A stretch of DNA of 64,000 bases from Myxococcales bacterium (GTDB lineage Bacteria > Myxococcota_A > Polyangia > Palsa-1104 > JAEUJZ01). The DNA is taken from positions 1 to 64,000 of the forward strand of contig JAEUKA010000096.1 in the NCBI GenBank assembly GCA_016794465.1, written 5' to 3'. The notes under the pieces are model-generated. The model did no database searches. It was not told the origin of the DNA and was given only the letters and a program-made list of their open reading frames with translations. Positions 28,030 through 36,565 of this stretch are shown piece after piece. Numbering within the stretch: position 1 is the stretch's first letter; every line of letters begins with the position of its first letter. Both the position numbers and the translations under genes were made by a program.

Positions 28030-28076
28030 GAGTAAGCTCGCGGACCCACCAACGGTCGAGCCCGACCCGCAGAAGT

Positions 28077-28100
28077 AAAAAAAGGGACCGACGTGACGGT
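28077..28100 (-). terminator. Possible terminator of the alpha operon
   Basis: On the minus strand ACCG-6 nt-CGGT is followed by CC and seven T. The stem is only 4 bp, so the call rests mainly on the T tract and on its place about 100 bp after the rplQ stop. Confidence 0.35.
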
Positions 28101-28196
28101 AAGGATTGGGAAGGAAGGGCGACGGCCGAGCGACCGTCTCGGGGAGCGCCGCTGGCAGCTTGACGTGATGCAAAAAGAGCGAGGTGTGAGGAAGGC

Positions 28197-28631
28197 TTAC
28201 TTCGCCGGGGCTTCGGCTTCGGGCCGATCCACCAGCTCAACGATCGACACCGGAGCGGCATCGCCGTGACGGAAGCCCTTCTTGATGATGCGAAGGTAGC
28301 CACCGTGCCGGCTTGCATAGCGCGGGCCCAGCTCGTCGAAGAGCTTGTGTAGCGCGGTGCGGTTCTTAACGATCCGCTGCGCCATCCGCATCGCGTGAAC
28401 GATACGGGTCCTCTCTTCGTCGGTGCGCTTCTCTTGATCTTTGCTCAGCAAGGAGCCTACCGAGACTGCCCAGGCAATCGCCGGCTCTGCGAAGCGCCGT
28501 AGCTCCTTGGCCTTGGTGTCGGTGGTCTGGATTCGCTCGGCCTGGATGAGCGACGAAACCATATTCGACCACAACGCCTTCCGGTGATCGGCCTTGCGGC
28601 CAAACGTTCTGCCAGATTTTTGGTGACGCAT
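28197..28631 (-). CDS. rplQ: 50S ribosomal protein L17 (bL17)
   Basis: 144 aa. It begins MRHQKSGRTFGRKADHRKAL, the L17 signature, and contains GGYLRIIKKGFRHGDAAPVS. L17 sits near the polypeptide exit tunnel. The C-terminal tail (VDRPEAEAPAK) is an extension of about 20 residues on the minimal form. It is the last gene of the alpha operon, 22 bp after the rpoA stop, and is followed by a weak hairpin and T tract. Confidence 0.97.
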   Translation of the reverse strand: MRHQKSGRTFGRKADHRKALWSNMVSSLIQAERIQTTDTKAKELRRFAEPAIAWAVSVGSLLSKDQEKRTDEERTRIVHAMRMAQRIVKNRTALHKLFDELGPRYASRHGGYLRIIKKGFRHGDAAPVSIVELVDRPEAEAPAK

Positions 28632-28653
28632 TGTCTTTGTCTCTGCGCGTTCG

Positions 28654-29679
28654 TTAGAGCTTGTTGCGGCTCGACGGCGGTTCCCAGCCCTCGAGCTTCA
28701 TTCCCAGCGATAGATTCATCTCGGCCAGGATTTCTTTGATCTCTTTGAGAGACTTCCGACCAAAGTTCTTGGTCTTCAGCATCTCTGCCTCACTCCGCTG
28801 CACCAGCTCGCCGATGTAGCGAATGTTGGCGTTCTGCAGACAGTTCGCGGAGCGCACCGACAGCTCCAGCTCCTCGACTGACTTGTCGAGGTTCTCATTG
28901 AGCTTGCTCTGCTCCTCCGATACCGGCTCGTCGAGCGGCTCGTAGGTTTCCTCGAAGTTGATGAAGATCGTCAGCTGGTCCTTGAGGATCTTGGCGGCAT
29001 AGCCCACCGCGTCCTCTGGCTTCACTGAACCATCCGTCCACACTTCGACAGTGAGCTTGTCATAATCGGTCTGCTGCCCAACACGAGCGTTGGTTACGAC
29101 GTAGTTCACCTTCTTGATCGGTGAAAACAGCGCGTCGATGGGAATCATTCCGATCGGCATGTTCGGCTGCTTGTTGCGCTCTGCCGAGACATACCCACGG
29201 CCCATCTGAACCAGCAGCTCAGCGTGGAGCTTGCCACCTCGGGATACCGTCGCGATGTGATGCGATGGGTTGAGGATCTCAACACCTTCGCTTCTCACGA
29301 TATCGCCGGCGGTCACCTCGCCCTCACCGTCTTTGTCGATCCGCAGCGTCCTCGCCTTGGCATCGTGCACTTTGATGAGCACGTCCTTGAGGTTCAGAAC
29401 GATGTCGGTGACATCTTCGACCACGTCGGGGAGAGTCTGGAACTCATGCAGCGCGCCCTCGATCTTGACGGCACAGATTGCCGCCCCCTGAAGGGACGAC
29501 AGGAGCACCCGACGAAGGCCATTGCCAAGGGTCGTGCCAAACCCACGCTCCAGAGGCTCGCACGAGAAGCGGCCATAGGTTGGGGTTAACGTCTCGCGAT
29601 CCACCTCCAGCATCTTGGGGCGGATAAGCTCGCGCCAGTTGCGAGCATAGGTCGGCACACTTGCCTGCGCGGTAGCCAT
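28654..29679 (-). CDS. rpoA: DNA-directed RNA polymerase alpha subunit
   Basis: 341 aa from the ATG at 29679, which has GGAG 9 nt upstream; a TTG five codons earlier is in frame. The N-terminal domain has RGFGTTLGNGLRRVLLSS (dimerisation helix). The C-terminal domain has LELSVRSANCLQNANIRYIG and KNFGRKSLKEIKEIL, the residues that contact UP-element DNA and activators. An acidic linker (DEPVSEEQSKLN) separates the two. It lies between rpsD and rplQ as in most bacteria. Confidence 0.98.
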   Translation of the reverse strand: MATAQASVPTYARNWRELIRPKMLEVDRETLTPTYGRFSCEPLERGFGTTLGNGLRRVLLSSLQGAAICAVKIEGALHEFQTLPDVVEDVTDIVLNLKDVLIKVHDAKARTLRIDKDGEGEVTAGDIVRSEGVEILNPSHHIATVSRGGKLHAELLVQMGRGYVSAERNKQPNMPIGMIPIDALFSPIKKVNYVVTNARVGQQTDYDKLTVEVWTDGSVKPEDAVGYAAKILKDQLTIFINFEETYEPLDEPVSEEQSKLNENLDKSVEELELSVRSANCLQNANIRYIGELVQRSEAEMLKTKNFGRKSLKEIKEILAEMNLSLGMKLEGWEPPSSRNKL

Positions 29680-29703
29680 CTTGCTTGTCTCCAAGAAGAG
29701 CGA

Positions 29704-30336
29704 TTACTTCGAGTAAAGCTCGACGATCAGTTGCTCACGGATCGGCATCGTGAAGTCTTCACGTGCAGGCAGGGACTTGACCTTCCCGCGGAAGTTCTCT
29801 TTGTCCACTTCGAGCCACTGTGGCACACCGCGCCGATCGACGGCGGTCAGACTCTCGCCAATGCGCTTGACCTTCTTGCTGCTCTCGCGCACCAGGACTT
29901 CGTCGTTGGATTTGACCAAGTACGAAGGAATGTCGACCCGCGAGCCGTTCACTGAGAAGTGACCGTGCCGCACCAGCTGCCGCGCTTCCGCATGATCACT
30001 CGCGAAGCCGAGCCGGTAGACGACATTATCCAGCCGCCGCTCTAGCAGCATCAGAAGGTTCTCTCCGGTTACGCCTTTCATGCGATTCGCACGGAAGTAA
30101 TAGCCGCGGAACTGACGCTCGGCGATGCCGTAGATACGCTTGACCTTCTGCTTTTCACGCAGCTGCTCGCCGTAGTCGGACGCCTTGCGACGCCGACTGT
30201 TCTGTCCGTGCTGTCCCGGGGCGTATGCACGGCGCTCCTGACCGCACTTTTCGGTGTAGCAGCGGTCTCCCTTCAGAAACAGCTTCATATCCTCGCGCCG
30301 GCAGAGCCGACAAACAGGACCGATGTACCGAGCCAT
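29704..30336 (-). CDS. rpsD: 30S ribosomal protein S4 (uS4), zinc-binding form
   Basis: 210 aa. VCRLCRRE and RCYTEKC supply four cysteines (residues 9, 12, 26, 31), so this is the C+ zinc-binding version of S4. The S4 RNA-binding domain is RLDNVVYRLGFASDHAEARQ and VRHGHFSVNGSRVDIPS. S4 nucleates 30S assembly on 16S rRNA and in many bacteria represses the alpha operon. The gap to rpsK is 151 bp, longer than elsewhere in the operon, but no promoter was clear. Confidence 0.97.
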   Translation of the reverse strand: MARYIGPVCRLCRREDMKLFLKGDRCYTEKCGQERRAYAPGQHGQNSRRRKASDYGEQLREKQKVKRIYGIAERQFRGYYFRANRMKGVTGENLLMLLERRLDNVVYRLGFASDHAEARQLVRHGHFSVNGSRVDIPSYLVKSNDEVLVRESSKKVKRIGESLTAVDRRGVPQWLEVDKENFRGKVKSLPAREDFTMPIREQLIVELYSK

Positions 30337-30487
30337 GGTTCTCTCTTCTTCCAGATGTCGCTTTCGTTATCGCCCGCAGGTGCAGCCTCGCAGGCTGCCG
30401 GTCCGGTGCTGATCTCAAACGGCAGTTGGAATCACTCCCCATCTGCCGCAGAGGGCTACTCGGAGCCTCTGCTGACCGTATTTTGGA

Positions 30488-30880
30488 CTAGACTCGACGA
30501 CGTTTCGGCGGCCGACAGCCGTTGTGCGGAATCGGCGTGATATCGCGAATCAGGCTGACCTTAAAGCCAGCGGACTGCAGCGCTCGCAGTGCAGACTCTC
30601 GACCGGCACCGGGTCCGTTCACGTAGACCGAGACAGTCCGCATGCCGTGTTCGATCGCCTTCTTGGCGGCATCTTCTGCCGCAAGCTGGGCAGCAAACGG
30701 AGTCGACTTCCGCGACCCCTTAAAACCACGCACACCAGCTGAAGACCAGGAAATGACATTCCCCGATACGTCAGTGATGGTGACGATGGTGTTGTTGAAG
30801 GTGGACTGAATGTGAGCAACGCCACTCTGGACGTTCTTCTTGACCTTCTTCTTAACCTTGCTCTTTGGCTGCTGCGACAT
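30488..30880 (-). CDS. rpsK: 30S ribosomal protein S11 (uS11)
   Basis: 130 aa. Conserved blocks: HIQSTFNNTIVTITDVSGNV, WSSAGVRGFKGSRKSTPFAA and the C-terminal DITPIPHNGCRPPKRRRV. S11 is in the 30S platform next to the mRNA exit. The Lys-rich N-terminus (KSKVKKKVKKNVQ) is typical. It lies 23 bp after rpsM. Confidence 0.97.
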   Translation of the reverse strand: MSQQPKSKVKKKVKKNVQSGVAHIQSTFNNTIVTITDVSGNVISWSSAGVRGFKGSRKSTPFAAQLAAEDAAKKAIEHGMRTVSVYVNGPGAGRESALRALQSAGFKVSLIRDITPIPHNGCRPPKRRRV

Positions 30881-30903
30881 GGTTATCCCTTACGCTCCTG
30901 GTC

Positions 30904-31287
30904 CTACGCTCCACCGGCCGGCTTCTTGCGAGCCAGACCACCCTTGCGCGGACCCTTGCGAGTACGAGCATTGGTGTGTGTTCGCTGGCCTCGCACCGGA
31001 AGCCCACGACGGTGGCGAAGCCCTCGGTAGCAGCCAAGATCCATGAGTCGCTTGATGTTCATTGACACCTCGCGCCGCAGATCACCTTCTACCTTGAAGT
31101 CTGCTTCGATCACGTCACGGATCTTGCGGATTTCGACTTCCTCAAGATCGTCCGAACGCTTGTCCAGAGAGACGCCGGCCCGGTTCAAGATCTCTTTCGA
31201 GAGAGCTTTGCCGATGCCGTAAATGTACGTCAGTGCGATCTCCATCCGCTTGTTGCGCGGAAGGTCTACGCCAGCGATACGAGCCAT
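30904..31287 (-). CDS. rpsM: 30S ribosomal protein S13 (uS13)
   Basis: 127 aa. It starts MARIAGVDLPRNKRMEIALT, the standard S13 opening, then YIYGIGKALSKEIL, and ends RGLPVRGQRTHTNARTRKG with a basic C-terminal tail that reaches the P-site tRNA. It follows rpmJ by 22 bp. Confidence 0.97.
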   Translation of the reverse strand: MARIAGVDLPRNKRMEIALTYIYGIGKALSKEILNRAGVSLDKRSDDLEEVEIRKIRDVIEADFKVEGDLRREVSMNIKRLMDLGCYRGLRHRRGLPVRGQRTHTNARTRKGPRKGGLARKKPAGGA

Positions 31288-31309
31288 ATCGGGTTCCTCT
31301 GCCTATCGT

Positions 31310-31423
31310 TTAGCCTTGACGCTGCTTGTGGCGCGTGTTCTCACAAATCACTCGCACGACGCCCTTGCGCCGTACGACCTTACACTTCTCACAAATCTTT
31401 TTGACCGACGCTCTGACTTTCAT
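31310..31423 (-). CDS. rpmJ: 50S ribosomal protein L36 (bL36), zinc-binding form
   Basis: 37 aa, below most ORF cut-offs. The protein starts MKVRASVKKICEKCKVVRRK and continues GVVRVICENTRHKQRQG. Cys11, Cys14, Cys27 and His32 are the zinc ligands of the C+ form. L36 organises 23S helices near the peptidyl transferase region. It is followed by rpsM as expected. infA, often just upstream, is absent. Confidence 0.96.
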   Translation of the reverse strand: MKVRASVKKICEKCKVVRRKGVVRVICENTRHKQRQG

Positions 31424-31450
31424 CGTCTTTGTCTCCGACGCGACCGAGAG

Positions 31451-31467
31451 CTAGGGTCGCGACCTAG
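31451..31467. other. Palindromic element between map and rpmJ
   Basis: CTAGGGTCG is followed directly by CGACCTAG: 8-bp complementary arms with one bulged G. It sits in the 125-bp gap between the map stop and the rpmJ start. It could be an operator or a processing hairpin; it lacks a U tract. Confidence 0.45.
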
Positions 31468-31547
31468 GGGGCCTTGTGTAGCCCGAAATCCACGTTATTG
31501 CAAGAAAAATACAAACTTACTCAAGATGGCGCTTTGCCGACGACGGC

Positions 31548-32306
31548 TCACCATCGACTGAGAAGCTCAGGTCCGTTTTCTGTGATCGCAACCGAGTGCT
31601 CAAAATGAGCCGAGAGCGATCCATCCTTCGTCACCGCAGTCCAGCCATCATCGAGCACATCGATGTCATAGCCGCCCACGTTGATCATTGGCTCGATCGC
31701 CAAGACCATTCCTTCCTTCAACCGAAGCCCTTTGTTCGGCTCTCCGTAGTTCGGTATTTGCGGATCTTCGTGCATCGCTCGGCCGATGCCATGACCGACG
31801 AACTTACGAACCACCGAATATCCCAGCGGCTCTACGAAAGACTGCACTGCCCAGCCAATGTCCTGCAACCGATTGCCCGGCACACAGCGCTCGATGGCCA
31901 AGCTAAGCGCCTGCCTCGTCGAGTCCACCAGTTTGTGCGCTTCACTCGAAACATTGCCGACCATCACCGTCCGAGCAGAGTCTCCACAGAAGCCGCTCTT
32001 AAAGACACCGAAGTCAATGCCAATGATGTCTCCGTCCTTGAGCACGGCGTCACGACGCGGAATCCCATGCACAACCACTTCATTGATCGAAGTACAGATC
32101 ACCGCCGGATAGGGCGGACGACTGTAGCCAAGGAAAGCTGAGGTTGTGCCTGCCTTCTTAAGAGCGCGATCGGCAAGCTCATTGAGCTCGGCTGTACTAA
32201 CACCCGGTCGGCAGTTTTCCGCAACCAAATCCAGCACGTCGCTCACCACTTGGTTCGCTTCGCGCATCTTGGCGATCTCGGACTTGGTCTTGAAGAAGAT
32301 CTTCAT
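31548..32306 (-). CDS. map: Type I methionine aminopeptidase
   Basis: 252 aa. It removes the initiator Met from nascent proteins. Metal ligands: IGIDFGVFKSGFCGDSARTV (two Asp), VGHGIGRAMHEDPQ (His), AIEPMINVG (Glu) and the final Glu near HFEHSVAITENGPELL. The substrate-pocket Cys or His positions fit type Ia, with no N-terminal SH3-like extension. It lies between adk and rpmJ in the common order secY-adk-map. Confidence 0.96.
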   Translation of the reverse strand: MKIFFKTKSEIAKMREANQVVSDVLDLVAENCRPGVSTAELNELADRALKKAGTTSAFLGYSRPPYPAVICTSINEVVVHGIPRRDAVLKDGDIIGIDFGVFKSGFCGDSARTVMVGNVSSEAHKLVDSTRQALSLAIERCVPGNRLQDIGWAVQSFVEPLGYSVVRKFVGHGIGRAMHEDPQIPNYGEPNKGLRLKEGMVLAIEPMINVGGYDIDVLDDGWTAVTKDGSLSAHFEHSVAITENGPELLSRW

Positions 32307-32334
32307 CTGTTACAGCGATCGACTACCGAGCCGA

Positions 32335-32988
32335 TCAAGCCAAGATACAAGCCATCACTGCGGAAAAGATGTCGCCGATCTTCCCCATTCCATTGACCGA
32401 GAAAAAGGTCCCTTTGGCTCGATAGTGGGCCAAAAGTGGAGCCGTCTGATCCGCATAGGTCTGTAGTCGCTTCTCAACGGCTTCCGGCTTGTCATCGGAG
32501 CGAAGCTCTAGCAGACACGTCCCACCGCCTTCACAGCTCTGCCCTGGCGGCGGAGGATTGTCAGTGATGTGATAGGTCTTCTTGCAGCGTGTACACCAGC
32601 GACGACCCTGCAGTCGGCGTCGAATCTCATCCGCAGGCACATCCACCGCAATCACTTTGAGGGCCGAGCGTCCAGTCCTTGCAAACAAGGCATCGAGCGC
32701 TTCCGCCTGCGGGATGGTCCGTGGGAAACCATCCAGAATGACGCCGTCTTGATGATCTGCACGAGCCAGCCGATGCTCAACCAGCTCAATCACTATGCCA
32801 TCTGACACAAGCTTGCCTGCGTCCATAATGGCAGCGACCCGACTTCCCAGCTCACTGCCTTCTAGGCGAGCACTTCTCAACATCTCTCCCGTCGAGAGCT
32901 GCGGGATTCCCAGCTTTTCAGAGAGAAGCTGAGCTTGTGTTCCTTTTCCAGCCCCGGGAGCACCAAGCAGATAGATATTTTGTTGCAT
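32335..32988 (-). CDS. adk: Adenylate kinase, zinc-LID form
   Basis: 217 aa. The ATG at 32988 has AGAGG 5 nt upstream; a GTG two codons earlier is less well placed. P-loop LLGAPGAGKGTQAQ, AMP-binding STGEMLRSA and GFPRTIPQAEALD, then a long LID with CTRCKKTYH and two more Cys (QSCEGGGTC), so a structural zinc is likely. It catalyses ATP + AMP to 2 ADP in the cytosol. It is 32 bp after the secY stop. Confidence 0.97.
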   Translation of the reverse strand: MQQNIYLLGAPGAGKGTQAQLLSEKLGIPQLSTGEMLRSARLEGSELGSRVAAIMDAGKLVSDGIVIELVEHRLARADHQDGVILDGFPRTIPQAEALDALFARTGRSALKVIAVDVPADEIRRRLQGRRWCTRCKKTYHITDNPPPPGQSCEGGGTCLLELRSDDKPEAVEKRLQTYADQTAPLLAHYRAKGTFFSVNGMGKIGDIFSAVMACILA

Positions 32989-33020
32989 CGGCACCTCTTG
33001 CTGCGGTGAGCAGGACGCTC

Positions 33021-34349
33021 TTAGCGAGCCCGCGGGATACGACCCCGAATCCGAGGACCTTTCGGCCCAGTGACGTTTTCGTAGTTGCGGGTAATGAGGT
33101 GGCTCTCGATCTGCTGAACGGTATCGAGAGCAACACCGACGACGATGAGCAGAGAGGTACCGCCGAAGTAGAACGGAACCTTGAACTTCTGCTGCAGGAA
33201 CGTCGGAAGGACGCAGACTGCGGAGATGTAGAGCGCGCCACCCAGCGTGAGCCGGGTCAATACGCGATCAATGTACTCGGCCGTTTTCTTGCCAGGACGA
33301 ATGCCAGGGATAAACCCACCGTACTTCTTCATGTTGTCAGCGATGTCGACCGGATTGAAGGTGACCGCTGTGTAGAAGTAACAGAAAAAGATGATGAGTC
33401 CGACGTAGAGCGTGTTGTAGCGCCAGTCCCCCGGGTTGAGGACATCGGCCGCTCTCTGCATCCACGAAGACTGCACAAATCCAGCCAGCTGCGCAGGGAA
33501 CAGCAAGATCGACGACGCAAAGATCGGCGGGATGACTCCAGCAACGTTGATCTTGAGCGGCAGGTGCGAGCTCTGACCGCCATACACCTTTCGGCCCACC
33601 ACTCGCTTCGCATACTGCACCGGAATCTTCCGATAGCCGCGCTCGAAGAAGATAATTGCAGCGATGACCGCCACGACAATTCCCGTGATAACGAGAAGGT
33701 CGAAGACCGTCATGTCGCCTTGTCCAGACGACTTCTGCAGCAACTGAACCAGTGCATCAGGGAAGCGCGCGACTATCCCGGCGAAGATGATCAGCGACAT
33801 GCCGTTGCCGATACCCCGCTCGGTAATCTGCTCGCCAAGCCACATGATGAAAGCCGTACCGGTGGTCAGTGTGAGCATCGTCAGAAGCTCAAAACCAAGA
33901 CCTGGGTCAGCCACCACCGAGCCAAACTGCGTACGACTCGACGACTCCAAATATCGCGCGATAAAGAACGCCTGGACCATCGAGATCACAATCGTTCCGT
34001 ATCGTGTGTATTGATTGATCTGCTTGCGGCCTTGCTCGCCTTCCTTCTGGAGACGGTCTAGCGCAGGAATCACCACCGTCAGCAGCTGCAGAATGATCGA
34101 CGCGCTGATGTACGGCATGATGCCAAGCGCAAAGATCGACATCTGCTCCAGCGCACCGCCAGAGAACATGTTGAACAGACCCAGAAACGACCCAGAGGCC
34201 GCCTTGACCATGTCCTTCATGACCTGTCGGTTCACACCAGGAACCGATACGAACACTCCGACGCGGTAGACCGCGAGGAGAACCAGAGTCAGAAGGATGC
34301 GTCGTCTTAGCTCTGGAATCTTAGCGATATTGGCGATGCTGGACGCCAT
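33021..34349 (-). CDS. secY: Protein translocase subunit SecY
   Basis: 442 aa with ten transmembrane segments. Signatures: GVFVSVPGVNRQ (plug-proximal), LGIMPYISASIILQLL (TM2), LGEQITERGIGNGMSLIIF and the cytoplasmic loop IPVQYAKRVVGRKVYGG. SecY is the pore of the Sec translocon, partnered by SecE (present at 57.4 kb) and SecG. It is encoded after rplO and before adk, the standard spc operon end. Confidence 0.98.
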   Translation of the reverse strand: MASSIANIAKIPELRRRILLTLVLLAVYRVGVFVSVPGVNRQVMKDMVKAASGSFLGLFNMFSGGALEQMSIFALGIMPYISASIILQLLTVVIPALDRLQKEGEQGRKQINQYTRYGTIVISMVQAFFIARYLESSSRTQFGSVVADPGLGFELLTMLTLTTGTAFIMWLGEQITERGIGNGMSLIIFAGIVARFPDALVQLLQKSSGQGDMTVFDLLVITGIVVAVIAAIIFFERGYRKIPVQYAKRVVGRKVYGGQSSHLPLKINVAGVIPPIFASSILLFPAQLAGFVQSSWMQRAADVLNPGDWRYNTLYVGLIIFFCYFYTAVTFNPVDIADNMKKYGGFIPGIRPGKKTAEYIDRVLTRLTLGGALYISAVCVLPTFLQQKFKVPFYFGGTSLLIVVGVALDTVQQIESHLITRNYENVTGPKGPRIRGRIPRAR

Positions 34350-34391
34350 GTCTCTACTTTCTGCGGGTCAGCGCGGCGAGTGAGCTTGCAG

Positions 34392-34889
34392 CTACGAAGC
34401 GCTGGCCTTTGCTCGGACTGCCACTTCCTGAAAGGAGCCCTTGGCAGCGGCGAGCTTTTCTTTGGCGGAAGCCGAGAAGTAGTGCGCGCTGACAGTAAGC
34501 TTATCAGCAAGCTTCTGGCCTTCGCGAACTTCACCGAGAACCTTCACCAGCTTCGCAGAGCGCGGCACAAGGCCAACGTTCTTCAGCTCATCAATCCCTA
34601 TCACCGAGCCTGCATTCTCAAAGCGGGCAGCAATGTCGCCGAGGTTTACCGCAAAGATCTCCTTGCGGAAGGGATTGTTAAAGCCGCGCTTCGGCAAACG
34701 ACGAGCCATTGCCGTCTGACCGCCTTCAAAACCCGGCTTCGGAATGCCGTGATGACCGGTCCTCGCCTTTTGGCCCTTGGTGCCCTTACCAGATGTCTTG
34801 TGAAGACCAGAGCCGTGACCACGCCCAAGGCGCTTCTTCGGACGGTTAGCACCAGGATTCGGAGCGAGTGTGTGTAAAGAAGTTCCCAT
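34392..34889 (-). CDS. rplO: 50S ribosomal protein L15 (uL15)
   Basis: 165 aa from the ATG at 34889 (MGTSLHTLAPNPGANRPKKR). The early assembly motif GRGHGSGLHKTSGKGTKGQK is intact, as is GFEGGQTAMARRLPKRGF. The start lies 7 bp after the rpmD stop. The in-frame extension to 34904 would overlap rpmD and was rejected. Confidence 0.96.
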   Translation of the reverse strand: MGTSLHTLAPNPGANRPKKRLGRGHGSGLHKTSGKGTKGQKARTGHHGIPKPGFEGGQTAMARRLPKRGFNNPFRKEIFAVNLGDIAARFENAGSVIGIDELKNVGLVPRSAKLVKVLGEVREGQKLADKLTVSAHYFSASAKEKLAAAKGSFQEVAVRAKASAS

Positions 34890-34896
34890 GACGAAC

Positions 34897-35082
34897 CTAC
34901 TCAACCACTTCCACTTGGACCAAGTGCGCTACCGAGCGAATCATGCCGCGCACAGCCAGGTTGTCGGGGAGAACCCGCGACTTGTTCAGCTTGGTCAGCC
35001 CGAGTGCTTGAACGGTCCGCCGCTGAACTTCAGGACGGCTAATAGCACTGCGAACCAGCGTTACTTTCAATTTAAGCGCCAT
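34897..35082 (-). CDS. rpmD: 50S ribosomal protein L30 (uL30)
   Basis: 61 aa, the normal size, from the ATG at 35082 (MALKLKVTLVRSAISRPEVQ), which has GAGGAA upstream. VQALGLTKLNKSRVLPDN and GMIRSVAHLVQVE complete the family pattern. A longer in-frame ORF starting at 35154 would run back into rpsE and was rejected. Confidence 0.96.
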   Translation of the reverse strand: MALKLKVTLVRSAISRPEVQRRTVQALGLTKLNKSRVLPDNLAVRGMIRSVAHLVQVEVVE

Positions 35083-35098
35083 CGTATTCCTCGTTGCG

Positions 35099-35599
35099 CT
35101 ACAGGATCTCTTCAAGGGTCTTGCCACGCCGACGAGCAGCTTCGTGTGGATCACGGAGCTGCTGGAGCGCTTCGACCGTTGCGTGGATCACGTTGTGCGG
35201 GTTCGACGTTCCGATGCTCTTGGTCAGGATGTCTTTGATTCCGGCGACTTCGACGATGGCACGAGCAGCACCACCGGCAATCACGCCAGTACCAGGAGAC
35301 GCCGGACGCAGCAGAACCTTGCCAGCACCAAAGATTCCAAGCGACTCATGTGGAATGGTGCGGCCATCCTTGAGCGGAATCTTAAACAGGTTCTTCTTGG
35401 CCTGGTCGGTTGCCTTGCGAATGGCCTCGGGAACCTCGTTGGCTTTCCCAAGACCCGCACCGACATGACCGTTTTCGTCACCAACCACGACCAGTGCAGA
35501 AAAGCTAAACCGTCGCCCGCCCTTCACGACCTTGGCGACGCGGTTGATATACACAACACGGTCTTTGAGCTCGCCGACCTCATTCACGTTGATCGCCAC
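35099..35599 (-). CDS. rpsE: 30S ribosomal protein S5 (uS5)
   Basis: 166 aa. LKDRVVYINRVAKVVKGGRR and FSALVVVGDENGHVGAGLGK are the S5 double-stranded-RNA-binding domain; PASPGTGVIAGGAARAIVE is the C-terminal signature. S5 lines the mRNA entry channel and affects accuracy. It starts 9 bp after the rplR stop and ends 16 bp before rpmD. Confidence 0.97.
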   Translation of the reverse strand: MAINVNEVGELKDRVVYINRVAKVVKGGRRFSFSALVVVGDENGHVGAGLGKANEVPEAIRKATDQAKKNLFKIPLKDGRTIPHESLGIFGAGKVLLRPASPGTGVIAGGAARAIVEVAGIKDILTKSIGTSNPHNVIHATVEALQQLRDPHEAARRRGKTLEEIL

Positions 35600-35608
35600 G
35601 TCTGACTC

Positions 35609-35977
35609 CTAGAACTTGAGGCCACCCTCGCGCGCTCCCTCTGCCAAGGCAGAGACGCGACCGTGGTAGATAAAACCATTTCGGTCAAAGACGACCTTGT
35701 CGATTCCTTTGGCCAGACAAAGCTCGGCGATCTTTTTGCCCACCTGCTTGGCCTGCTCCCGCTTCTTCATCCCTTTGAGGGACTCTGTCAGCGCCGGATC
35801 GAGGGTCGAGGACGCCAAGAGCGTGTTGCTCTTCGCATCGACGGAGTCATCAATGACCTGCACATAAATGTGCTGCATCGAGCGGTAGACCGACATCCTC
35901 GGCCGCTCGACCGAGCCCGAGATTCGCTTGCGGATCGACTGCTTCCGCTTAAGGCGTGCGTTTTCCTTCGTAGCCAT
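35609..35977 (-). CDS. rplR: 50S ribosomal protein L18 (uL18)
   Basis: 122 aa. The basic N-terminus (ATKENARLKRKQSIRKRISG) and RPRMSVYRSMQHIYVQVIDD lead to FDRNGFIYHGRVSALAEGAR, the 5S rRNA-binding C-terminal signature. The gene is 18 bp after rplF. Confidence 0.97.
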   Translation of the reverse strand: MATKENARLKRKQSIRKRISGSVERPRMSVYRSMQHIYVQVIDDSVDAKSNTLLASSTLDPALTESLKGMKKREQAKQVGKKIAELCLAKGIDKVVFDRNGFIYHGRVSALAEGAREGGLKF

Positions 35978-35995
35978 GATTTCACCCGAGCCCGG

Positions 35996-36565
35996 TTAGC
36001 TCGCTCCGGTCTTGCCGACCTTGCGCTTGAGCTTTTCCTCAAAGTACTTGATGCCTTTGCCCTTGTAAGGCTCCGGCGGCCGCGTGTTGCGAATCTTCGA
36101 CGCGAGCTGACCAATCAGCTCCTTGTCACTACCCGTCAGCGTCAGCATCACAGCGTCTTGACCGGCATTTACAGTGCTCTTGGCCTTCTCGCTTTTGGCT
36201 TGAATGCCCGCCGGAAGGACGATCTCCACGGGATGAGACAGCCCCACAACAAGATTCAGCTTGGAGCCAGCAACTTCCGCGCGGTATCCAACGCCATTTA
36301 TCTCTAGCTGCCGAACATATCCTTCCGAAACACCTTTGACCATGTTGGCCACCAGCGCTCGAAGTAGGCCATGACGCGACCGCTCATCCCGTCCATCGCC
36401 AGCACGAGAAACCATTAGCTGACCGGCCTCAAGCTTCGCCGCAACCCCAACTGGAATCTTGCGCTTGAGCTCGCCCTTAGGACCCTTCACGGTGATGAGC
36501 GAGTCCTTGATCGTGACGTTCACTCCGGCCGGCACAGCGACCGGCAATTTACCGATGCGCGACAT
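35996..36565 (-). CDS. rplF: 50S ribosomal protein L6 (uL6)
   Basis: 189 aa. SRIGKLPVAVPAGVNVTI and VKGPKGELKR open domain 1; the C-terminal RNTRPPEPYKGKGIKYFEEK is the 23S sarcin-ricin-loop-proximal signature. The start overlaps the rpsH stop (TAATG), so translation is coupled. Confidence 0.97.
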   Translation of the reverse strand: MSRIGKLPVAVPAGVNVTIKDSLITVKGPKGELKRKIPVGVAAKLEAGQLMVSRAGDGRDERSRHGLLRALVANMVKGVSEGYVRQLEINGVGYRAEVAGSKLNLVVGLSHPVEIVLPAGIQAKSEKAKSTVNAGQDAVMLTLTGSDKELIGQLASKIRNTRPPEPYKGKGIKYFEEKLKRKVGKTGAS

